DNA from: Actinomadura sp. J1-007 | GTDB taxonomy: Bacteria > Actinomycetota > Actinomycetes > Streptosporangiales > Streptosporangiaceae | Length of the DNA stretch: 64,000 bases | Direction of reading: 5' to 3' | Assembly (NCBI RefSeq): GCF_009793335.1 | Contig: NZ_WING01000002.1 | Span: 1,364,001 to 1,428,000, forward strand | Shown: positions 16,620 to 24,895 of the stretch, piece after piece | Position numbering within the stretch: the stretch's first letter is position 1 | How the letters are laid out: the number at the start of each line of letters is the position of its first letter | Position numbers and translations under genes: made by a program | Notes under the pieces: model-generated | Told to the model about the DNA's origin: nothing | The model's database searches: none | Seen by the model: the letters and a program-made list of their open reading frames with translations, nothing else

Positions 16620-17314
16620 GCGAACGGGTAGGGGAGGTTCGGCATCCAGCTCTGCCATGCCTTTCTGAGTCGGCCGTCGGAGACGACGGCGGCCAGCGCG
16701 GAGTCGATCGCCTGGAGTGTCTCAGGCCGGTCCTTGGCGACCGCGACGCCCCACCGGTTTCCCGTCGGGACGGTGAACGCCACGGAGAAGGCGGGATCGG
16801 CGTCCAGCGGGACGAACACCACGTCGTCGTCCACGACGGCGTCGACCCGCCCGGACCGCAGCGCGGCGAGCATGTCCCCGAACACGTCCTCGCCGTCGCC
16901 TCCGAACGGCACGGTCACCGCCCCGTCGAACGTCTCGGCGAGCGCCATGTTGGTGCTGCCCGCGATGGCGGCGACCCGCAGTCCGCGCAGGTCCTCCGGG
17001 CACGTCACCGCCGCGGCGCGCCGTACGAGCACCGACTCGTTGAACACCGCGTACGGGCGGGTGAAGCCGACCCGTTCCCGGCGCGCCTCGGTGATGCCCT
17101 GCCCGCACCAGACGGCGTCCACCGCGTGGGCGTCGAGCGCCGGGACGAACTGCGCCCACGGGACGTACACCCATTCCAGGGGACGGCCCAGCTCCGCGGC
17201 GACGAGCGCGGCGGCGTCCGGCTCGTACCCGGTGCGGGGGCGGCCGGGCTCGGCGCGGTCGAACAGCGGGGGCGCGTCGGCGTTGATGCACGCCAGCCGC
17301 AGCGGCGGGGTCAC
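16616..17314 (-). CDS. Solute-binding-fold protein (SBP family 3) without signal peptide
   Basis: A 232 aa protein with the periplasmic amino-acid-binding fold: GYEPDAAALVAAELGRPLEWV, DAVWCGQGITEARRERVGFTRPY, GLRVAAIAGSTNMALAETF and a C-terminal KAWQSWMPNLPYPFA. The start is fixed by the GTGA overlap with the glutamine-synthetase-like gene, and from there no signal peptide or lipobox is present, so the protein should stay in the cytoplasm. No permease or ATPase of an ABC importer is nearby. It may be an intracellular ligand binder, or an enzyme built on this fold as cyclohexadienyl dehydratases are (inference). Confidence 0.75.
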   Translation of the reverse strand: MTPPLRLACINADAPPLFDRAEPGRPRTGYEPDAAALVAAELGRPLEWVYVPWAQFVPALDAHAVDAVWCGQGITEARRERVGFTRPYAVFNESVLVRRAAAVTCPEDLRGLRVAAIAGSTNMALAETFDGAVTVPFGGDGEDVFGDMLAALRSGRVDAVVDDDVVFVPLDADPAFSVAFTVPTGNRWGVAVAKDRPETLQAIDSALAAVVSDGRLRKAWQSWMPNLPYPFA

Positions 17315-18716
17315 GGGATCGCCTCCGTGTACATCTCGCGCTCCCAGTCGGTGACCGCGCCGCAGAAGCGCGCCCACTCGTCGTGCTTCAGCTCCAGGTA
17401 CAGGTCGGCCATCTCCTCCGGCATCGCGCCCCGCACGACCTTGTCGGCGGCGAACGCGTCGAGCGCCTCACCGAGCGTGAGGGGGAGCGGCTGGAACGGC
17501 GAGGGCGGCCCCTCGTAGCTGCTGCCGCGCTGCGGGTCGCCGGGGTCGGTGGCGTGGTCGAGGCCGTCCTTGATGGCGGCGAGCAGCACGGCGTGCGACA
17601 GGTACGGGTTCACCATCGCGTCGGGCAGCTTGAACTCCAGCCGCCCGTTCGCCGAGAGCCGCACCGTGCAGGTCTTGTTGTCCATGCCCCAGTTGATCTG
17701 CGCGGGGGCGAACTGCCCGGCGTCCCAGTACCGCTTGTAGGAGTTCACCGTCGAGCCCATGACCGCCATCGCCCCGGCGGCGTGGCTGAGGATGCCGCCG
17801 ACGGCGTGCCGGCCGGTCTCTGTGAGGTGCAGCTCGCGGACGGACGGGTCGGCGAGCACGTTCTCCTCGCCGCGCCACAGGCTGAGGTTGTGGTGGCAGC
17901 CGTTGCCCATCGCGCCGACGGTCGGCTTCGGCATGAAGCTCGCCGTGACGCCCAGCTCGCGGGCGACCTGGCGGCAGATCTGCCGGTAGGCGACCAGCCG
18001 GTCGGCGGTGCGGTCGGCGCGGTCGAAGCCCCAGTTCAGCTCCAGCTGCCCGGGGTCCTCGTAGTCGCCCTCGATCATGTCGAGGCCGAGCGCCTGCCCG
18101 TACCGGATGACGCGCTGGTAGACCGGCCGCATCCGTTCGAGGGCGTCGGCGTGGTAGGACGGGCTGGAGCCGGGCCGGAAGCTCACCTCCAGGCCGGGCC
18201 CCGTCCACGTCATCTCCGGCTCGCAGCCCGTGCGCAGCTCCAGCCCGGTGTCGCGGGTGAACGCGGCGTGCGCGCGCGTGAGGTTGGAGCGCGCGTCGGT
18301 CGCGAGCGGGCGGCCCCCGACGCCGGGCAGGTGCGCGGGCTCGTACACCCGGCACAGGAACCGCGCGACGGTGGTGTCCCACGGCAGGACGGCGAAGGTG
18401 TCGGGGTCGGGCATCGCGGTGAACTCGGCGGCCTCCGCGCCGCCGCCGAGCAGCGCCCCGGACCGGTCGGTCTGGAGGTCGCACATCGCGGTGCGGTGCA
18501 GGTTGACGCCGCGTTCGAGGTTGCGGGCGAGGTGCCGGGCGGGCACGACCTTGCCGACGACGCGCCCGGACAGCGACACCGCCTGGTAGTAGACGAACTC
18601 GACGCGCGACTCCTGGATGCGGGCGCGCAGGTCGTGCAGCGCGCCCGCGTCGGCGTTGCGGTCGCGGTGCTCGTCCAGCGCGGTCGTGCCGGACGGCGGC
18701 TCGGTGATGGGGGCAT
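17311..18716 (-). CDS. Glutamine synthetase family ligase, PuuA/GlnA3-like (frameshift near start)
   Basis: ATP-dependent ligase of about 468 aa. It has the beta-grasp N-terminus (RVEFVYYQAVSLSGRVVGK), the metal-binding Glu region (IEGDYEDPGQLELNWG), the GNGCHHNLSLW loop and RLEFKLPDAMVNPYL near the C-terminus. Such enzymes add glutamate to putrescine, spermine or other amines. The in-frame sequence upstream of a GTG at 18579 still encodes conserved residues but has no start codon; an ATG at 18716 with an excellent GGAAGG site is out of frame by one base. One extra G in the GGGGG run at 18709-18713 joins them, giving MPPITEPPSG. Overlaps the next gene by four bases. Confidence 0.82.
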
Positions 18717-18754
18717 CGGGGGTCCTTCCGTTGGAGGCAGGCCGGCACGGGCGG

Positions 18755-19996
18755 TCAGACGGGGGCGGGCGCGCCCGCCACGAGGTCGCGGTACGGGCGG
18801 TGCCGCGAGGCGGGGATCCCGGCGAGGACGACGCCGACCGGGCGGCCGTCGCGGTGGTAGACCATCGCGATCCCGGACGCCGCGCGCCGCAGGTCGCCCT
18901 CGACCAGCTCGCACCGGTCGCCGAGGCCGGGCGCGCCGAAGCTCTGCACCCGCAGCCCGAACTGGTCGCTCCAGAACGACGGCACCGGCGCGAACGGCGC
19001 GTCCCCCGCCGCGGCCGGGTCCTCGCCGCGCAGCTGCGCGGCGAGGGTGGCGGCGGCCCGCCGCGCGGTGTCGGCGGGCACGCACCAGTGCTCGACCCGG
19101 CGCGGGACGCCGTCGTAGCGGGGGTTGGGGAAGCGCGCCACGTCCCCGACCGCGACCACGCCGGGGCGGCCCTCGGCGCGCAGCAGCCCGTCGCACAGCA
19201 CGCCGTCGGACAGGTCGAGCCCGTTGCCGTCGAGCCACTCCACGTTCGGCAGCGACCCGATCGACTCGACGACGAGGTCGGCGGGCTCCTCGCTCCCGTC
19301 GTCCAGGACGACCGCGTCGGGCGCCAGCTCGGTGACCGTGCGGCCGACCCGGAACCGCACGCCGCGCTCCTCGTGGTGGCGGCGCAGCGACCGGCCGAGC
19401 TCGGGCCCGAGGACCAGGCCCATCGGCTCGGGCATCGGCTCGACCACGGTGACCTCGCAGCCCGCGCCGCGCGCGGTCGCGGCGACCTCGCAGCCGACGA
19501 ACCCGCCGCCGACGACCACCGCCCGCGCGCCGGGGCGCAGCCGGTCGCGCAGCGCCACCGCGTCCTCGACGGTCCGCAGCACGTGCCGCGCCGGATGCGT
19601 CCCGGGCGCGCGGAGGCGGCGGGGCCGCAGCCCGGTTGCCACGACCAGCCCGTCGCAGCCGACCTCGCGGCCGTCCTCCAGCGTGACCGTCCCCGCGGCG
19701 AGGCAGGCGCGGACGATCCGCGCGCCCGGCTCCCACACCACGTCGTCGATGTTGGCGCGGCGGCGGAACGCGGTCGCGGCGTGCGCCTCGCGGACGCCGC
19801 CCGCCCCCACCGCCCCGGCGAGGAGCTCCTTGGACAGCGGCGGCCGGTTGTAGGGCAGGTGCGGCTCGGCGCCGAACACGGTGACCGCGCCGTCCCAGCC
19901 GGCGGCGCGGAGCCGCTCGGCCGCGCGCAGCCCCGCCATCCCGGCGCCCGCGATCACGACGTGCCCGCCCGCCGAACGTCCCGTCATGGCCGTCAC
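18755..19996 (-). CDS. FAD-dependent ferredoxin reductase (class I P450 electron chain)
   Basis: NAD(P)H-ferredoxin reductase of 413 aa. Two dinucleotide folds are visible, VVIAGAGMAGLRAAERLR near residue 14 for FAD and VVVGGGFVGCEVA near residue 165 for NAD(P)H, followed by VVAVGDVARFPNP. It would pass electrons to the small ferredoxin encoded three bases upstream, which feeds the P450. The GTG at 19996 gives the tightest spacing; an ATG nine bases further in is also possible. A D-amino-acid-oxidase-type amine oxidase (PuuB) is not what this is. Confidence 0.86.
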   Translation of the reverse strand: MTAMTGRSAGGHVVIAGAGMAGLRAAERLRAAGWDGAVTVFGAEPHLPYNRPPLSKELLAGAVGAGGVREAHAATAFRRRANIDDVVWEPGARIVRACLAAGTVTLEDGREVGCDGLVVATGLRPRRLRAPGTHPARHVLRTVEDAVALRDRLRPGARAVVVGGGFVGCEVAATARGAGCEVTVVEPMPEPMGLVLGPELGRSLRRHHEERGVRFRVGRTVTELAPDAVVLDDGSEEPADLVVESIGSLPNVEWLDGNGLDLSDGVLCDGLLRAEGRPGVVAVGDVARFPNPRYDGVPRRVEHWCVPADTARRAAATLAAQLRGEDPAAAGDAPFAPVPSFWSDQFGLRVQSFGAPGLGDRCELVEGDLRRAASGIAMVYHRDGRPVGVVLAGIPASRHRPYRDLVAGAPAPV

Positions 19997-19999
19997 GGC

Positions 20000-20188
20000 T
20001 CAGTCCTCGATCGTGATGGCCTGGACCGGGCACACGTCCGCCGCCTCCTCGACGTGCTCGCGGTGCTCCTCGCCCGGCGAGCCGTCGTACTCCAGCGCGC
20101 CGGCGTCGTTGATCCGGAACGCCTCGGGCGCGGCGATGGCGCACTGCCCGTGGTCCTGGCACGTCGCGAGGTCGACGACGACCCTCAT
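20000..20188 (-). CDS. [3Fe-4S] ferredoxin
   Basis: Acidic protein of 62 aa. Cys10, Cys16 and Cys53 are the three cluster ligands, with His13 where four-iron ferredoxins have the fourth Cys (TCQDHGQC and DVCPVQAI). This is the usual redox partner of actinomycete P450s. The ATG overlaps the P450 stop (ATGA) and the reductase follows three bases later, so the complete electron chain is one translational block. Confidence 0.92.
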   Translation of the reverse strand: MRVVVDLATCQDHGQCAIAAPEAFRINDAGALEYDGSPGEEHREHVEEAADVCPVQAITIED

Positions 20189-21408
20189 GCGGAAACCCCC
20201 TGGTCCGGTGTGAAGGAGACGGGCAGTTCGACCGGCCCGGTGTTGCCGCTGAACGGCAGCCACCGCGCCTGCCCGCCCGGGCGCGGGTCGCGCATCCGGC
20301 GGGCGAGCAGCGGGAGCGCCACGCTCATGTCGCCGCGGGCGACGAAGTGGCCGAGGCAGTGGTGGGCGCCGCCGCCGAACCCGAAGTGCGGCGGCCGTTC
20401 GGCGGTGATGTCGAACGAGCCGTCCGGCACGGCGCGCGGGTCCGTCCCGGCGGACTCGGTGAACAGGTGCACGGTCGTCCCGGCGGCGATGTCGAGCCCC
20501 TCGAACGTGAAGTCCTCGCGGGCCTCGCGGGTCACCCACGTGGTGGTCGGCGCGACCCGCATGACCTCCTCGACGGCGGCGCCGCCGAGGTCGGGCCGCT
20601 CGGCGAGCAGCCGCCACTGGCCGGGGTGGTCGAGGAACGTCCGCATCCCGAGCCCGAGCTGGTTGCGGGTCGTGTCGAACCCGCCGAACACCAGCAGCAC
20701 GAGCGAGTCGCGCAGCTCCTCGGGGCTGAGCCGGTCGTCCTCGCTCTGCGCCTGGGCGAGCCGGGTGACGAAGTCGTCGCGGGGCTCGCGGCGCCGGTCG
20801 CGGACGGCCTCGTCCACGTAGCCGTACAGCCGGTCCAGCGCCGCCTCGATCCTCGGCAGGTCCGCGCGGATCGTGACGCCCATCGCCAGGCCGATCGTCG
20901 CCGAGTCCCGCGCGATCTCCCGCCAGTGCTCCTCGGGCAGCCCCAGCATGATCGCGATGACGCGCGCGGCGTACGGCTCGGCGAACTCGGCCACGAACTC
21001 GCAGCGGTCCGGCTCGCGGAACCCGTCCACCAGTTCGCCCGCGAGCGCCTGGAAGCGCGGCACCAGCGGCGCGATCATGCGGCGGGAGAACGCCGGGTTC
21101 AGCAGGCGGCGCAGCCGGTGGTGGTCGTCGCCCTCCTTGTTGAGCACCCAGTTCGCCCACCACGCCGCGAACGGCCCGCCGGTGATGCCGTGGTGCGCGG
21201 GCCAGCGGGCGCTGCCCTGCGCCAGCTTCGGATGCTTGAGCAGCCTGCCGACCTCGTCGTAGCGCAGCACCGCGAGGCCGTAGTTGGTCCTGGCGTACCA
21301 GCCCTCCTCCCGGGCGCGCCGCACCTCCTCGGACCGCACGGAGAACGCGGGGTCGGAGATGTCGAAATAGGGGACGCCCGCCGTGGGCGTGGCCGGGCTC
21401 GGGGTCAT
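20185..21408 (-). CDS. Cytochrome P450, possibly CYP151-like amine monooxygenase
   Basis: Soluble bacterial P450 of 407 aa. The heme-binding loop is FGFGGGAHHCLGH with Cys351; the I-helix is VFGGFDTTRNQ; the K-helix ExxR is EEVMR. The GAGGAGGT site is ideally placed. In mycobacteria, CYP151 enzymes with a [3Fe-4S] ferredoxin, a reductase, a glutamine-synthetase-like gene and a GntR regulator degrade morpholine, piperidine and pyrrolidine (mor/pip loci). The same gene set here suggests alpha-carbon hydroxylation of an amine, opening a ring or cutting a C-N bond. Assignment to CYP151 itself rests on context, not on alignment. Confidence 0.87.
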   Translation of the reverse strand: MTPSPATPTAGVPYFDISDPAFSVRSEEVRRAREEGWYARTNYGLAVLRYDEVGRLLKHPKLAQGSARWPAHHGITGGPFAAWWANWVLNKEGDDHHRLRRLLNPAFSRRMIAPLVPRFQALAGELVDGFREPDRCEFVAEFAEPYAARVIAIMLGLPEEHWREIARDSATIGLAMGVTIRADLPRIEAALDRLYGYVDEAVRDRRREPRDDFVTRLAQAQSEDDRLSPEELRDSLVLLVFGGFDTTRNQLGLGMRTFLDHPGQWRLLAERPDLGGAAVEEVMRVAPTTTWVTREAREDFTFEGLDIAAGTTVHLFTESAGTDPRAVPDGSFDITAERPPHFGFGGGAHHCLGHFVARGDMSVALPLLARRMRDPRPGGQARWLPFSGNTGPVELPVSFTPDQGVSA

Positions 21409-21418
21409 ACCTCCTCCT

Positions 21419-22957
21419 TCACGGGGGGAGCCGGGGGAGCGGGGTCCGCCGCGGCGCCGGGGATCGCGTCGCCCGCCGGGCGCCGCCGCGGCCGTGGTGC
21501 CGGGTCAGGGCCATGTAGAGCAGCCCCGCCCCGACCACGACCGCCCCGGACAGCGGGACGATGCAGTCGTCGTACCAGGGGGCCTCCGGTGTGCGCGGCC
21601 ACGACATGTTGACCATCGCGCCGACCCCGTAGGCGAGCGCCGCCGCGTTCACCGGCAGGCCCCAGCGGCCGAGGCTGAACGGCCCCGCCGGGCGCCAGCC
21701 CTTCGCGCGGGCGCGCAGCGCGGCGAGCACGACCATCTGGAAGCCGAGGTAGATGCCCAGCGAGGCGAACGAGATGATCTTGGTGAGGGCGTCCGCGGAG
21801 ACCTTCGAGCCGACCACCACCAGCGCCGGGACCACCGCGGCGAGCAGCAGCGCGTACGGCGGGACCGCGCGCGCCGCGGAGAACCGCGCGAGCGCCCGGC
21901 TGCCCGCGATCATGTCGTCGCGGGCGTAGGAGTAGGCGAGGCGGCTCGCGGCGGCCTGGAGGCTCATCGCGCACGACACGAACGAGACCAGCACGATCCC
22001 GAGGATCACCTTGACCGCGACGGAGCCGAACGCGGCGGTCAGCACGGTCGTGACCGGGTCGGCGTCCGCCCCGGAGACCACCGCGCCGATGTCGGCGACC
22101 GAGGAGACCAGCGCGAACGTCACGAACATCGCCGCGGCGCCGCCCACGTAGATCGTCATGCGCATCGCCCTCGGGATGCGGCGGCCCGGGTCGCGGACCT
22201 CCTCGGCGACGTCGCCGCACGCCTCGAAGCCGTAGTACTGGAAGATGCCGATGAGGCTCGCGGCCAGGAACGCGCCCGCGTACGAGCCGCCCCCGCCCGT
22301 CCCGAAGTCGTCGAAGAGCGCGCCGACGCCGTGGTGCCGCTCGGTCGCGAGCAGCCAGATCCCGACCGCGAGCGCGCCGAGCAGCTCGGCGGCGAAGCCG
22401 ATGATGGCGGCCCGCGCGAGGTTCCTGGTGCCGGACAGGTTGATCAGCGTCGCTATGAGCAGGATGGCCAGCGCGCACGCGATCGTGTTGTTCACGGTGG
22501 GCTCGACGCCGAGCAGCGACGCGGCGTACGGCCCGGCGCCGTAGGTGACGCTGGCGATGGTGACCAGCAGCGCGACCAGGTAGACCCAGCCGCTCAGCCA
22601 GGCCCAGCGGCGGCCCCACAGGCGCCGCGCCCAGGGGTAGATGCCGCCGCTGACCGGGAACTGGGAGACGATCTCGCCGAAGACCAGGGCGACCAGGAGC
22701 TGCCCGAGCCCGGCGACGACCAGGCTCCAGATCATCGGCGGCCCGCCGGTGGCGAGCGAGAAGCCGAACAGGGCGTAGACGCCCACGACCGGCGACAGGT
22801 AGGTGAAGCCGAGCGAGAAGTTGGCCCACGGGCTCATGTCCCGCTTGTAGTGGGACTCGTACCCGAGGGCGGCGAGCCGCGCGGTGTCCGTGTCCGTGCC
22901 GGCGTCCGCCGCGGACGCGGGGCCGCCGTGCGCCGTGGGTTCGTGTGCAGGGGACAC
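21419..22957 (-). CDS. APC family amino acid/amine permease
   Basis: Membrane transporter of 512 aa with about twelve hydrophobic segments, first gene of the leftward amine operon. FSLGFTYLSPVVGVYALFGFSL and SGGIYPWARRLWG match the GABA/choline/polyamine permease branch (AAT/ACT-like). The N-terminus is a soluble Ala/Thr-rich 30-residue leader. It lies 10 bases upstream of the P450 start site region. The cargo is probably the amine that the operon degrades (inference). Confidence 0.86.
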   Translation of the reverse strand: MSPAHEPTAHGGPASAADAGTDTDTARLAALGYESHYKRDMSPWANFSLGFTYLSPVVGVYALFGFSLATGGPPMIWSLVVAGLGQLLVALVFGEIVSQFPVSGGIYPWARRLWGRRWAWLSGWVYLVALLVTIASVTYGAGPYAASLLGVEPTVNNTIACALAILLIATLINLSGTRNLARAAIIGFAAELLGALAVGIWLLATERHHGVGALFDDFGTGGGGSYAGAFLAASLIGIFQYYGFEACGDVAEEVRDPGRRIPRAMRMTIYVGGAAAMFVTFALVSSVADIGAVVSGADADPVTTVLTAAFGSVAVKVILGIVLVSFVSCAMSLQAAASRLAYSYARDDMIAGSRALARFSAARAVPPYALLLAAVVPALVVVGSKVSADALTKIISFASLGIYLGFQMVVLAALRARAKGWRPAGPFSLGRWGLPVNAAALAYGVGAMVNMSWPRTPEAPWYDDCIVPLSGAVVVGAGLLYMALTRHHGRGGARRATRSPAPRRTPLPRLPP

Positions 22958-23087
22958 GAAGGGCTCCCTTTGCCGGAGGGACGTCGGTCGGGAGGGGCGG
23001 GAGGGGACGAACGGGGGGTGTGAGCCGAGATCGGAGGTTCAGGGGGTCGAGGGGGTGAACTGCGGTGGTCCGGGTACCCTGGGCGAA

Positions 23088-23116
23088 AAGATATGGTCCC
23101 AGATTTTTCATCGCAA
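23088..23116 (-). promoter_or_regulatory. Promoter of the amine-catabolism operon
   Basis: On the minus strand TTGCGA (23116-23111), a 17-base spacer and TATCTT (23093-23088) make a good promoter reading toward the permease at 22957. The region is unusually AT-rich for this window and lies between the divergent permease and FadR-type genes, so the FadR protein probably binds here; no clean symmetric operator was seen. Confidence 0.55.
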
Positions 23117-23162
23117 GGGTCCTGCCCCAAGATCTTCCGGAAAGCGCGGGAAGGGAGACCGG

Positions 23163-23923
23163 ATGCCGGCGCGGGACGCCTCGGCGGTCACCAGGCTGGC
23201 GGTGTTCGCGCCCCTGGACAGCCTCGGCCGGGCCGAGACGATCGTCCGGCGGCTCGCCGACGCCATCTCCCTCGGCCTGCTCGGCGACGGCGAGCAGCTC
23301 CCGAGCGAGCCCGACCTCGCCGGGCAGCTCGGCGTCGCGACCGTCACCGTCCGCGAGGCGCTCGGCGAGCTGCGCCGGCAGGGCCTGATCGTCACCCGCC
23401 GCGGCCGCGGCGGCGGCAGCTTCGTGCGGGCCCCCACGCCCGGCGAGATCACCGGGCACCTGCGGCGGCGGCTGCGCGAGCTGTCGGTGGAGGACCTGCG
23501 CGACCTCGGCGACCACTACTCCTCGCTCGCCGCCGGCGCCGCCCTGCTCGCCGCCGAGCGCGCGGCCCCCGAGGACCTCGGCCGGCTGGAGGAGGCCGGC
23601 CGGGCGTTCACCCGGGCCTGCGCCGCCCCGACCGCGAGGCCCAGCACCGCGCGGACGGCTGGTTCCACGTCGAGGTCGCCGCCGCCGCGCAGTCGGCCCG
23701 GCTCACCCGCGAGGAGATCCGCTTGCAGACGGAGATCGGCCCGCTACTGTGGCTTCCCGGCGCCGACTCGGAGATCCGGAGGCGGCTGCTGAAGCAGCAC
23801 GGGGACCTGGTCCGGGCGATCGCGGAGCAGGACGGCGGCGAGGCCGCGCGGCTCGCCCGGCTGCACGTGGGCGAGTCCTTCGAGCGGCTCATCGAGCTGC
23901 ACCTCGGGCTCGTCCGGCCATGA
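23163..23923 (+). CDS. FadR/GntR family regulator (frameshifted)
   Basis: Regulator of about 253 aa after restoring one base. Residues about 20-85 are the GntR winged helix (LLGDGEQLPSEPDLAGQLGVATVTVREALGEL, then GLIVTRRGRGGGSFV). The all-helical FCD ligand domain follows. The first frame breaks near 23626-23629 and the other frame continues with DREAQHRADGWFHVEV and ends FERLIELHLGLVRP; one extra C in the CCCC run joins them. It is divergent from the amine operon, as pipR is in mycobacterial piperidine loci, and should respond to the amine or a derivative. A purine-rich site precedes the ATG. Confidence 0.82.
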
Positions 23924-23996
23924 GAACGCGGCCGGGCCCGCGGCCCGCGCCCCCCGCGGGCGGGCTCCGGCGACGGCCCCGCCGCGACGGCCCGAG

Positions 23997-24794
23997 ATGG
24001 ACGACGGTGAGACAGTGAACGGACAGATCGCCCAGGCCGCGTCCGCGGGCACCGAGGTCGGCCGCGTCTTCGACGCTGTGCTGCGCTCGCTGGAGGCGTT
24101 CAGCGCCCGTGCCGTACGGGTCGTCCGGGCGCCGTCGCTGCGCGGCGCCGCCCCTTCGCACGCCGACCTCGCCCCGCTGCGCGACGGCGCGCTCGGCGTC
24201 CTCGCCGCGCACGCCGACCTGGTGACCGGCTCCGGCTTCGTCGGCGCGCCCGGCCTGCTCGCCGACGCGCCGCTCAGTCTGGACTGGTGGCACGTCGCCG
24301 ACAGCCGCGAGCCGCGCCCGCTCGTCCTCGACCTCGACCCGTCCAGCACCGGCTTCTACGACTACACGCGGCACCCGTGGTTCCGGGTCCCGGCCGAGAC
24401 GGGCGGGCCGTACGTGCACGGGCCGTACGTCGACTTCCACGGCACCGACCAGTACATCCTCACGATGTCGGCGCCCGCGCTCGACGCGTCCGCCGGCCCG
24501 CCCGCGTTCCTCGGCGTCGCCGGCGCCGACCTCTACGTGCGCCGCATCGAGAAGGCGGTCCTGCCGCTGCTGCCGCCCGGCGCCGTCCTGCTGAACGCCC
24601 AGGGCCGCGTCATCGTGTCCCGTTCGGCGCGGCACGTCACCGGAGTCCTGCTCCGCGACCTCGCCCTGGAGGACGTGCGCGCGTGCGAGACCGGCGAGGC
24701 CGCGCGGGTCGGGCCGTGGGCAGCCGCCCGCTGCGGCCGCCTCCGGCTCTACCTCCTCACCCGGCTCCCCGCCCACCCGCCCGGCGACGGCTAG
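23997..24794 (+). CDS. Soluble Cache (PDC-like) domain protein
   Basis: A 265 aa protein whose central part (FVGAPGLLADAPLSLDWWHV, DPSSTGFYDYTRHPWFRVP, DQYILTMSAP) resembles the extracytoplasmic Cache sensor domains of chemoreceptors and kinases. There is no signal peptide, membrane segment or output domain, so it should be a free cytosolic ligand binder. It lies 73 bases after the FadR-type gene in the same direction. Stand-alone Cache proteins beside FadR regulators occur in other actinomycetes; a role in sensing or buffering the amine is inference. A GTG at 24015 is an alternative start. Confidence 0.7.
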   Translation: MDDGETVNGQIAQAASAGTEVGRVFDAVLRSLEAFSARAVRVVRAPSLRGAAPSHADLAPLRDGALGVLAAHADLVTGSGFVGAPGLLADAPLSLDWWHVADSREPRPLVLDLDPSSTGFYDYTRHPWFRVPAETGGPYVHGPYVDFHGTDQYILTMSAPALDASAGPPAFLGVAGADLYVRRIEKAVLPLLPPGAVLLNAQGRVIVSRSARHVTGVLLRDLALEDVRACETGEAARVGPWAAARCGRLRLYLLTRLPAHPPGDG

Positions 24795-24849
24795 CCCCAC
24801 CGCCCGCCGCCCCCAGCCGTGCCCCGGCCGCTGCCTTGGTGAGACGAGT

Positions 24850-24869
24850 GCTCGGCCCGGGGCCCGAGC
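24850..24869. terminator. Weak hairpin between convergent genes
   Basis: GCTCGG (24850-24855) and CCGAGC (24864-24869) flank a GC-rich loop between the ends of the Cache gene and the semialdehyde dehydrogenase gene. Stem of six only. Confidence 0.3.
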
Positions 24870-24895
24870 CCGGCCGCGGCGCCCGCGAGGGCCTC

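Noticed and set aside
18755..19996. PuuB-type gamma-glutamylputrescine oxidase
   Set aside because: The gene has two nucleotide-binding folds and NAD(P)H-ferredoxin reductase motifs and stands next to a ferredoxin gene; it is not of the D-amino-acid-oxidase type.
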